A stretch of 64,000 nt of DNA from Candidatus Eremiobacter antarcticus (GTDB lineage: Bacteria > Vulcanimicrobiota > Vulcanimicrobiia > Eremiobacterales > Eremiobacteraceae). Location of the stretch: assembly GCA_003244105.1 (NCBI GenBank), contig QHBK01000007.1, forward strand, positions 72,226 through 136,225, read 5' to 3'. The translations under genes and the position numbers were made by a program. Of the stretch, positions 26,283 through 32,725 are shown piece by piece (position 1 is the stretch's first letter; each line of letters begins with the position of its first letter). The notes beneath the pieces were generated by a model. It was not told where the DNA came from and made no database searches. It worked only from the letters and a program-made list of their open reading frames with translations.

Positions 26283-26664
26283 ACCACGACTCGTCCTCGA
26301 CACAAATGTTTGGATATCGGCGCTCCTAAATAAAAATGGAGCGCCGTTTCGTATTGTGTCGCGATATTCGAACGGTGAAATCGAGATTATTACGAGTGAA
26401 GCGCTACTGGAAGAGCTCCGCGAGGTTCTTAGTCGGCGTAGGTTCGAACAGAAATATAGGATCACAAGAGAAGATATTGAGGCTTACACCGCGATGATCC
26501 GACAAAGAGCGGTGGTTGTTGAAACCACCGGCGGAGTATTTGGGTGCGAGGATCCGGATGACGACGTTGCAATCGAAACTGCTATCAAGGGGCGGGCGGA
26601 CGCAGTGGTTAGCGGAGATGCCCATCTAACGGGCGATTACAACTTGGTCGCGCTACTCAACTAG
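26275..26664 (+). CDS. PIN-domain toxin (COG1569-like putative RNase)
   Basis: 129 residues from a TTG at 26275 overlapping the antitoxin gene. PIN catalytic acids are in place: Asp in LVLDTNVWISAL near the start, Glu in SEALLEELREVL, and DPDDDVAIETAI followed by VVSGDAHL. This matches the COG1569 family of putative toxin RNases (VapC superfamily), which cleave RNA with Mg ions. It pairs with the upstream ribbon-helix-helix antitoxin. Confidence 0.8.
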   Translation: MRKPRLVLDTNVWISALLNKNGAPFRIVSRYSNGEIEIITSEALLEELREVLSRRRFEQKYRITREDIEAYTAMIRQRAVVVETTGGVFGCEDPDDDVAIETAIKGRADAVVSGDAHLTGDYNLVALLN

Positions 26665-26703
26665 CACCCACGCCGCCCTATAGGACAGGTGGACGCAAAT
26701 CAT

Positions 26704-26752
26704 GCGCCCCAAGCGGGCGCTCTCTTTATTTTCTACCCGTTGAGGCTGCCTT
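26704..26752. repeat. direct repeat copy 2 (right border of cassette, larE 3' end)
   Basis: 49 bp matching 25472-25521. The stop codon and last four sense codons of larE lie inside it (stop at 26733-26735), so this is the original location. It also contains the hairpin GCGCCC-CAAGC-GGGCGC (26704-26720) followed on the plus strand by TCTCTTTATTTT, which can terminate the toxin transcript. Confidence 0.85.
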
Positions 26753-27536
26753 GGCGATAGCCGCGCGCATCTATCTCAATCGTTTCGTAACCGACGGAGC
26801 GCAGAGCGGATGCGATGCGCTCGCGAGAAGCGGTGAGCTGCGGCACCTGTTGCAACGGCACTTCTATGCGCGCCGACTCGCCAAAGTGGCGGACTCGCAC
26901 GACCTCATACCCGAGCGAACGCAGATAGCTTTCGGCCAGATCGATGCGTCGAAGATCCCCGATCTCTATGCGCTGCCCGTATGGCACTCGGGAGGACAGA
27001 CAAGGAGTGGCGGGCTTGCTCCACACCGGCAGACCCAAACGCCGCGCCAACGCACGAACATCATCTTTGCGCAGACCGCACTCCGCCAACGGGCTGCGCA
27101 CGCCCAAACGAAGCGCGGCTTCATGGCCGGGGCGGCGGTCCAACGGAGCCGTGCCGTCATCCGCATTGAATCCGTCCACGACATGCATACAGCCGTGAGC
27201 GCGTGCGAACTCCCAAAGCTTGGTGAACAACTCTTCTTTGCAGTAGTAACAGCGGTTGTGTGGATTTGACCGGTACGATGGGTTCTCGAACTCCCGCGTC
27301 TCGACGATCTTGTGGCGCGCGCCGAGATCTTTGGCCAAACGCACGGCTGCTGCAAGCTCGCTTGGAGCCATCGACGCAGAGCGGCCTGTCAGCGCCATTG
27401 CGTCCCTGCCCAGCTCCCGCACCGCGACTGCCAAGACCACAGCACTGTCGACGCCGCCGGAATAGGCGATCACGACTCGGCGCATGGCGCGCAACGCCGC
27501 TCGGAGCGAATCTTCCCTTGCGTCGTTAACGGCCAT
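26733..27536 (-). CDS. larE: ATP-dependent sacrificial sulfur transferase LarE
   Basis: 267 residues. The PP-loop ATP-binding motif SGGVDS is at 26-31. LarE adenylates and thiolates the pyridinium biscarboxylate precursor of the nickel-pincer cofactor of lactate racemase-type enzymes. Three cysteines stand out: Cys96 and Cys99 in RCYYCKEELF and Cys179 in PATPCLSSRVPYG. The last corresponds to the sacrificial Cys of single-Cys LarE; having all three suggests the type that binds an iron-sulfur cluster and can act repeatedly. It follows larB by 8 bp. The gene 3' end is duplicated at the left border of the cassette. Confidence 0.88.
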   Translation of the reverse strand: MAVNDAREDSLRAALRAMRRVVIAYSGGVDSAVVLAVAVRELGRDAMALTGRSASMAPSELAAAVRLAKDLGARHKIVETREFENPSYRSNPHNRCYYCKEELFTKLWEFARAHGCMHVVDGFNADDGTAPLDRRPGHEAALRLGVRSPLAECGLRKDDVRALARRLGLPVWSKPATPCLSSRVPYGQRIEIGDLRRIDLAESYLRSLGYEVVRVRHFGESARIEVPLQQVPQLTASRERIASALRSVGYETIEIDARGYRQGSLNG

Positions 27537-27544
27537 TGGTTCGG

Positions 27545-28237
27545 TCAGCCGGCGTTGAGCGGCGCTTCGGCAGCCGCGGCGACCGCATGGTTGATGCGCG
27601 ATGCGATGCAGGCCGCACCGAAGCCGTTATCGATGTTGACGACCGCCACGCCGCCCGGGCAGGCATTGAGCATGGCCAGCAGCGCGGCCAGACCGTCGAA
27701 GGATGCGCCGTATCCTACGCTGGTCGGCGTCGCGATCACGGGCTTGGTCGTCAGGCCGGCGATGACCGCGGGCAGCGCGCCGTCCATGCCGGCGACCGCC
27801 ACGATGACGTTGGCCGTGCGCAACAATTCACAATGCGCCAAGACGCGGTGCAGCCCGGCGATGCCAACATCGTGCACCTCGCTTACATGGTTGCCCATGC
27901 AGGCAAGGGCAACCGAAGCTTCGGCCGCGACCGGCCCATCTGACGTGCCGGCCGATACGACGGCGACCGAACCGACTTTGGGCAACGCTTCCCTATGCCA
28001 TGCGATGATGCGAGCCGTCGCGTCGTAGGTGGCATCCGGAAGCTGCGCCTGCACCGCGCGAAACGCGCCTTCGCTCGCGCGAGTGGCCAGCATCAACGGC
28101 GATCTGTTTGCAATAGACGCGGCGATGGAAGCTATCTGGCCGTCGGTCTTTCCAGGGCAAAAGATGACTTCCGGAAAACCCGTGCGGGTCATGCGCTCGT
28201 GATCGAGCGTGGCATAGCTCAGACCATTGTCAGCCAT
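27545..28237 (-). CDS. larB: nickel-pincer cofactor biosynthesis protein LarB
   Basis: 230 residues from an ATG at 28237; the frame is open further upstream without a good start, and relatives are usually slightly longer at the N-terminus. Family motifs include RTGFPEVIFCPGKT, VSAGTSDGPVAAEA and VGIAGLHR, and the C-terminal AIR-carboxylase-like region (VIVAVAGMDGALPAVIAGL, PVIATPTSVGYG). LarB carboxylates and hydrolyses nicotinic acid adenine dinucleotide, the first step of pincer cofactor synthesis. It is first in the larB-larE operon. larC and larA are not in the window. Confidence 0.88.
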   Translation of the reverse strand: MADNGLSYATLDHERMTRTGFPEVIFCPGKTDGQIASIAASIANRSPLMLATRASEGAFRAVQAQLPDATYDATARIIAWHREALPKVGSVAVVSAGTSDGPVAAEASVALACMGNHVSEVHDVGIAGLHRVLAHCELLRTANVIVAVAGMDGALPAVIAGLTTKPVIATPTSVGYGASFDGLAALLAMLNACPGGVAVVNIDNGFGAACIASRINHAVAAAAEAPLNAG

Positions 28238-28272
28238 GCGGGCCCTGTTCGCCGGAAAAGAGCTGCCGTCAT

Positions 28273-28872
28273 TTGAAGCGCAAGCCGAGAAAGCGCAAGC
28301 GTGCGCCTTCCAAGCCGGAGCCTGCGGCTTCGCCGGCGGCACTGCATCCGCGCATCGAGCCGCGATCGCTTGCGGACTACCTCAAGGTCATGAGCCGGGC
28401 AGTCTTCCAAGCCGGCTTGAGCTGGGCGCAGATCAACGCGCAGTGGGAGGGGATGTGCGAAGCGTTCGACCAGTTTGAACCCGCCGTCGTCGCGAGGTAC
28501 AAGCACAAAGACGTGCGGCGGATTCTCGCCACGCCCGGTGTTGTGCACAGCGAGCGCAAGGTCCAGGCGACCATCCACAACACGCGCACGCTGCAAGCGC
28601 TCGAGCGGGAGCACGGGAGCGTGCGCAAGTACCTGCGCTCCTTTCGAAGCTACCAGGACCTCTCTGCAGACCTGCAAGAGCGATTTTCCCACATCGGCGA
28701 GATCAGCGCGTACTACTTTGTCTTCCGAGTGGGCGAGACCGTACCGCCGTTCGGGCGATGGGTGAAAACCGTCAAAGGCGACCATCCCCGCATCCGCGAG
28801 ATGGTGAAGCTCTTCTCCAAACAAAATGAGGCCGTTATGGAAACGATGCCTGAATCGAGCCGATCGGCATAG
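28273..28872 (+). CDS. DNA-3-methyladenine glycosylase I (Tag)-like protein
   Basis: 199 residues from a TTG at 28273, divergent from larB (35 bp between). After a basic, Pro-rich N-terminal tail (KRKPRKRKRAPSKPEP) the sequence matches the helical core of Tag-type glycosylases: SRAVFQAGLSWAQINAQWEGMCEAF, then VVARYKHKDVRRILATPGVVHSERKVQATIHN. Such enzymes excise 3-methyladenine from DNA. The zinc-binding Cys/His set of canonical Tag is not visible, so this is a divergent member and may have another substrate. The 150 bp after the stop look coding in another frame. Confidence 0.65.
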   Translation: MKRKPRKRKRAPSKPEPAASPAALHPRIEPRSLADYLKVMSRAVFQAGLSWAQINAQWEGMCEAFDQFEPAVVARYKHKDVRRILATPGVVHSERKVQATIHNTRTLQALEREHGSVRKYLRSFRSYQDLSADLQERFSHIGEISAYYFVFRVGETVPPFGRWVKTVKGDHPRIREMVKLFSKQNEAVMETMPESSRSA

Positions 28873-29021
28873 GCATCGAAGAGCTCGTTCGCGCCGCAAG
28901 CATTCCGGCAACCGAGTTGCGGTTGCCGGATGATGACCTCTATCCCGACCGCGACGCCATCGACGCGGTCATGGCTGCGAACGGCGTGAAGATCTGGGGC
29001 CCTCCTCCGACCGCCGCGGTT

Positions 29022-29555
29022 TTATGATTTAGTGCAAACCGTGTCGTCAGTCTGTTTCCACGTATCCCCGTCTTTGTACGACCCCACGTGCCGCAGTTTG
29101 TTTTTGTCCATGACCGTGACCGTATCCCGGCTGGTGGACGTCTTGCCGCCATACGTGTACGGGCCCTCAAACACCATCGTGTTTCCGTTCATGCCAGACG
29201 ACGTCGACATTCCGTGGCCGCCCATGTTATCCACCGCTATGGACGTCCATGATGACGCCGCCTTATCGTAGCGAAAATACGAGTCCGAGGTGTAGACTTT
29301 ACCGGTGTAATGCTGATGGACCCACGCGCCGCCGAGCGCGGAATCGAAGGTCATGGTGTCGGTCTCCGTATGTGCGGGCATGTTCGGGCCCATAGCCGAT
29401 ACGTTCGCTACACAGGTCCAAGTGCCAAAGAATGCGGCAAAGCCGGCGTTCGGGTCCCCTTGCATCGGGGTATCAGCTTTGGATGTGGCAGCCGCCAAAC
29501 ACAACGCGGTCGTCAATACGGCAGCTGCGAACAGGCTCTTTGGTGGTCTCGTCAT
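29022..29555 (-). CDS. DUF1579-like secreted protein
   Basis: 177 residues from an ATG at 29555 with AAAGGAG upstream. A signal peptide (SLFAAAVLTTALCLAAATSKA) precedes a lipocalin-like beta-barrel pattern: FFGTWTCVANVSAMG near the start, then ALGGAWVHQHYTGKVYTSDSYF and WTSIAVDNMGG. This resembles DUF1579-type proteins, exported and of unknown function. A second protein of similar outline is encoded at 51456-51980. Confidence 0.62.
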   Translation of the reverse strand: MTRPPKSLFAAAVLTTALCLAAATSKADTPMQGDPNAGFAAFFGTWTCVANVSAMGPNMPAHTETDTMTFDSALGGAWVHQHYTGKVYTSDSYFRYDKAASSWTSIAVDNMGGHGMSTSSGMNGNTMVFEGPYTYGGKTSTSRDTVTVMDKNKLRHVGSYKDGDTWKQTDDTVCTKS

Positions 29556-29566
29556 TCATCGCTCCT

Positions 29567-30970
29567 TTAAGAAACAGCAACAGGCGGACGTTTGTGGTGG
29601 AAGGCCGTTTGCCTTTGGAACCGAGCCGCTAGCGCTACGATATCCGGCTCAGCAAATGCGGGACCGGCGATCATGAGGCCGGTCGGAAGCCCGAGATGTC
29701 CAAAACCGCTGGGCACGCTGATCGCGGGAATGCCCGCCAAATTGCACGCAGTGATGAAGGGGCCGTCGTCCGTTCCCGGATAGGCTTTGTCAAACGGGAG
29801 GTCGATGGGATACGACACCGTGCTGTAAGTGGGCCCCACGAGCACATCGACCGTTTCGAATATCTTCGCGAAGGCTGAGCGCAGCGGCGGCCGCCGGCGC
29901 ATTGCGTCGATGTAATCGACGGCGCTGATGGTGAGCGACGAGTAGCCGCCGCGCCGGCCCAAGGGGCTGGCCAGGCTTTGCACGCGGCCGTCTTCGATGA
30001 TGTCGCGAAACGCGGAACCGGCCTCTCCCGAGATGACCGCACCGATCATCGCATTGTATGGAAAATCCGGCAAAGCGATGTGTTCAACCGTTCCCATGGT
30101 GCCTAAGACGCGCAGCGCCGCCTCGAAGTTGTGCCGGACTTCGGGCTGAACCTTATCAGTGACATGGGCGGGGACTCCGATGCGCCACGTCTTGCGTTCA
30201 GAGGGCGCCGCATTGCGCGCCGGTGTGTCCACCGACGTGCGATCCAACGGGTCTCTTCCCGCCATGGCGTTCAACACCAGGTCGGCGTCTTGTGCGCTTC
30301 TGCAGAAGGGCCCGACTTTGTCGAGCGTCCAGCTCAACGCCATCGCGCCATGCCGGCTCACGAGTCCGTACGTCGGCCGCAAACCCGTAACACCGCAATA
30401 GCTCGCCGGATTCATGATGGAGCCGTCGGTCTCCGAGCCGATGGCGAACGGAACCAAACCGGCGCTCACGCTCGCAGCCGACCCGCTGGAAGATCCGCCG
30501 CTCCAATGATCCAGGCTCCACGGGGTCCTGCAAGCGCCCGTGAGCGATGCGCCTGCTTCGTTGTATCCCATGCCCCCCGCGAGCTCTATCATCGCAAGTT
30601 TCGCGACAAGCACCGCTCCGGCGTCGTGAAGGCGCCGCACGACGGTCGCATCGCTGTCAAACACCTGCCGGCGGTACGGCGCTGCGCCCCAGGTCGTAGG
30701 CGCGCCGCGCGCCGCGAACAGATCCTTCGCGCCGTACGGGATGCCATGCAGCGGCCCGCGATCTTTGCCGGCGGCAAGTTCAGCGTCGGCCGCTTTGGCT
30801 TCTTGCAGTGCTCTGCTTGGCATCAGCGCGGCGACGCTGTGCAAGCGGGGTCCCAAACGGGCGAGCCGGTCTAAGCAATACTTGGCGAGTTCGACGCTGC
30901 TGATCTGCCGTGCGCGCAACATCTTCCCCAGCGAGGGAATCGTTTGGAATGCCGGTTCGTCCGTCCTCAT
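29567..30970 (-). CDS. amidase signature family enzyme
   Basis: 467 residues. The Ser-cisSer-Lys triad regions are visible: Lys in GIPYGAKDLFAARG, the Gly/Ser-rich WSGGSSSGSAASVSAGLVP, and the nucleophile region IGSETDGSIMNPASYCGV. The family hydrolyses carboxamides; GatA, the glutamyl-tRNA amidotransferase subunit, is a relative, but no gatB/gatC is adjacent and the C-terminus (GIPAISVPSGFGHLGLPTGLMIAGP) fits catabolic amidases. It overlaps the preceding small secreted-protein gene by 4 bp, so the two are probably translated together. Confidence 0.82.
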   Translation of the reverse strand: MRTDEPAFQTIPSLGKMLRARQISSVELAKYCLDRLARLGPRLHSVAALMPSRALQEAKAADAELAAGKDRGPLHGIPYGAKDLFAARGAPTTWGAAPYRRQVFDSDATVVRRLHDAGAVLVAKLAMIELAGGMGYNEAGASLTGACRTPWSLDHWSGGSSSGSAASVSAGLVPFAIGSETDGSIMNPASYCGVTGLRPTYGLVSRHGAMALSWTLDKVGPFCRSAQDADLVLNAMAGRDPLDRTSVDTPARNAAPSERKTWRIGVPAHVTDKVQPEVRHNFEAALRVLGTMGTVEHIALPDFPYNAMIGAVISGEAGSAFRDIIEDGRVQSLASPLGRRGGYSSLTISAVDYIDAMRRRPPLRSAFAKIFETVDVLVGPTYSTVSYPIDLPFDKAYPGTDDGPFITACNLAGIPAISVPSGFGHLGLPTGLMIAGPAFAEPDIVALAARFQRQTAFHHKRPPVAVS

Positions 30971-31302
30971 CGCAGTTCGCTTCGGGGTTGCGGGCTGATG
31001 GGGATGTCCTCTGATGCGACGAACAGGAAATCCGGCTCGGGCAAGTGCGCGTTGCTTTTATTGCGGAAGGCGGCGTTGACCGCGAACCCGTCGTCGATGT
31101 CGCCGGCGATCTTTTCCGTCAGCGAGTTCGAGAGACGCGCCCTCGGCAAAGTGCGCTGAAGCCAACGCGCAAGCGCGAGCGCTACGGCTGACGGTCCGCG
31201 CTTTGCGGCCGGCGCTGCGGCAGCCAGGTCCGCCTTTGCCAGCGTAGATACGACGGCGGCTGCGATGGCCGCGTGCTCCAGAAATCTCTTCCGTGTGGTC
31301 AT
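30967..31302 (-). CDS. small hypothetical exported protein, coupled to amidase
   Basis: 111 residues from an ATG at 31302 with GGGGAG upstream. The N-terminus (TTRKRFLEHAAIAAAVVSTLAKADLAAAAP) is signal-peptide-like. The remainder has no recognised motif. Its stop overlaps the amidase ATG (ATGA), which suggests a functional link with that enzyme, for example as an exported partner. Confidence 0.55.
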   Translation of the reverse strand: MTTRKRFLEHAAIAAAVVSTLAKADLAAAAPAAKRGPSAVALALARWLQRTLPRARLSNSLTEKIAGDIDDGFAVNAAFRNKSNAHLPEPDFLFVASEDIPISPQPRSELR

Positions 31303-31329
31303 CTAGATTCGTCACTCCCCACAGCGTGC

Positions 31330-31357
31330 AAAAAGCCGGGCGCTGCAACGCCCGGCT
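31330..31357 (-). terminator. rho-independent terminator of cytochrome c gene
   Basis: Stem AGCCGGGCG/CGCCCGGCT at 31334-31342 and 31349-31357, followed on the minus strand by TTTTT (complement of 31330-31334). It lies 45 bp after the stop of the cytochrome gene and before the exported-protein/amidase pair, separating the two transcripts. Confidence 0.8.
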
Positions 31358-31401
31358 CTTGCGTGGATGACAGTCCGCGGCACGATCGCGCTAGCGCGCG
31401 G

Positions 31402-31782
31402 TCAGCGGAGGCTTCTCAAGTAAGCGGTAATCGCTTGCGCGTCGCTGCGGCTGAAGCGGAACTGAGGCATCGGTGGACGCGCTCGCCCCCCGCCCGGCAA
31501 CAAGCCCGTCTGGAAAAACCTCACCGCTGCCGGTTGCGAGAGCATCGGCAGGCCCGCGATCTTGGGAGCGTAGTACGCGATGGGCATGCCCGGCCTCATG
31601 AAACCGAGCTGCATGCCCTGTAGGCGCGCACCGTGGCAGTCGACGCACTTGACCCCGTCGTTTGTCAAGTACCGTCCGCGGCTGACCATGTCATCGCGGT
31701 CGGCCGACGCATGGACAGGGAATAACCCCACCGTCACAACCGCGAGCGCGATCACGGAAGCGCAAGCAACGATGAAACGCAA
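31402..31782 (-). CDS. monoheme c-type cytochrome
   Basis: 126 residues from a TTG at 31782 with AAAGGAG upstream. A signal peptide (VACASVIALAVVTVGLFPVHASA) is followed by the heme attachment motif CVDCH (46-50) and a probable distal Met ligand in RPPMPQF near residue 100. It is a class I small periplasmic electron carrier. No oxidase or dehydrogenase is adjacent, so the partner is unknown. Confidence 0.82.
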   Translation of the reverse strand: MRFIVACASVIALAVVTVGLFPVHASADRDDMVSRGRYLTNDGVKCVDCHGARLQGMQLGFMRPGMPIAYYAPKIAGLPMLSQPAAVRFFQTGLLPGGGRARPPMPQFRFSRSDAQAITAYLRSLR

Positions 31783-31874
31783 GCTCTGATCTCCTTTCTT
31801 GGCGGAATCGGTTGCGGCAGCAAACCGGCTGCGGTCCGAACAACGGCTGCAACTTCAAAAACAGCCGCTCCGAC

Positions 31875-32255
31875 TCATTCCTTGATATGGTGGAGGATGA
31901 AGCTGTTGCCCTCGCTGTCCTTGGCGAACGCCATCGTGCAATGCTTGTCGTCATGGAGCTCTCCATCGTCCTCGAACTCGACGCCTTTTTGTTTGAGGTC
32001 GGCGACGGCGGCCCTCACATCGGCCACGCGGAACATGACGCCGGAACCGGGGTTCCACGTTCCGTCGTGCGTCTTGTACAGTTCGAATGTCGTGCCGTCC
32101 TCGAACGTGAACTCGGCGCCGGTGCCCTCCGGATATACTCTGGTCGGCTTGAGCCCCATGGCGTCGCACCAGAACTTGATCGCTCTGTCCGTATCTTTGA
32201 CCAAGTAGGAAACGCAATCAATGCCGGTGATGGCGTTCGCTTGAGCAACCTCCAT
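31875..32255 (-). CDS. VOC (glyoxalase/bleomycin-resistance) family protein, copy A
   Basis: 126 residues from an ATG at 32255 with GGGGATG upstream. It has the beta-alpha-beta-beta-beta VOC fold: GIDCVSYLVKDTDRAIKFWCDAMGL, FTFEDGTTFELYKTHDG, MFRVADVRAAVADLKQKGVEF and AFAKDSEGNSFILHHIKE, including a metal-type Glu near the C-terminus. The reaction is not predictable. It is a tandem duplicate of the next gene (32282-32662), with most residues identical. Confidence 0.82.
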   Translation of the reverse strand: MEVAQANAITGIDCVSYLVKDTDRAIKFWCDAMGLKPTRVYPEGTGAEFTFEDGTTFELYKTHDGTWNPGSGVMFRVADVRAAVADLKQKGVEFEDDGELHDDKHCTMAFAKDSEGNSFILHHIKE

Positions 32256-32281
32256 CTTTCATCCCCTTGAGAAAAGCGTAC

Positions 32282-32662
32282 TCATTCCTTGATATGGTGG
32301 AGGATGAAGCTATTGCCCTCGCTGTCCTTGGCGAAGGCCATCATGCAATGTTCGCCGTCGTAGATCTCCCCATTGTCGTCGAACTCGACGCCCTTTTGCT
32401 TGAGGCCGGCGACGGCGGCCTTCACGTCGGCCACTCGAAACAACACACCTGAGCCCGCGGTCCAGGTGCCGTCGTGCATCTTGTACAGGCCGAATGTCGT
32501 GCCGTCATTGAAGGTGAATTCGGCACCGGCGCCTCCCGGATATTCCATGGTCGGCTTGAGGCCGATGGTGTCGCGCCAAAACTTGATCGCTCTGTCCATA
32601 TCTTTGACCAAGTACGTCGTGCAATCGATGCCGGTGATAGCGTTCGCTTGAGCAACCTGCAT
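32282..32662 (-). CDS. VOC (glyoxalase/bleomycin-resistance) family protein, copy B
   Basis: About 126 residues from an ATG at 32662 with AAGGAG upstream; an earlier start at 32686 is unlikely because the ribosome binding site lies inside that extension. It has the same fold and near-identical segments as copy A (QANAITGIDC, LVKDMDRAIKFW, AFAKDSEGNSFILHHIKE). Differences concentrate in the middle strands (GGAGAEFTFNDGTTFGLYKMHDG), suggesting altered ligand choice. It lies 26 bp upstream of copy A on the same strand. Confidence 0.82.
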   Translation of the reverse strand: MQVAQANAITGIDCTTYLVKDMDRAIKFWRDTIGLKPTMEYPGGAGAEFTFNDGTTFGLYKMHDGTWTAGSGVLFRVADVKAAVAGLKQKGVEFDDNGEIYDGEHCMMAFAKDSEGNSFILHHIKE

Positions 32663-32725
32663 TTTTTCATCTCCTTGCAGAAACAACGTGGGACCCCGTA
32701 TGTTTGGTGTGGCTGACGAGCCCCC

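Larger units (their letters stand above)
25522..26703. mobile_element. AT-rich toxin-antitoxin cassette between direct repeats
   Basis: 1.18 kb between two 50-bp direct repeats. Base composition is visibly lower in GC (roughly 45-50 percent) than the flanking genes. It carries a truncated XRE antitoxin-like gene and a complete antitoxin/PIN-toxin pair, with two palindromic operators. There is no integrase, transposase or terminal inverted repeat. I infer acquisition by insertion beside larE with duplication of the target, or by recombination between repeats. Confidence 0.6.

Noticed and set aside
25472..26752. Cassette as an integron gene cassette
   Set aside because: The repeats contain a terminator hairpin but no GTTRRRY core sites or integrase, and they include protein-coding sequence of larE.
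29567..30970. Amidase as the GatA subunit of glutamyl-tRNA amidotransferase
   Set aside because: No gatB or gatC nearby and the coupled exported protein gene points to a catabolic amidase.
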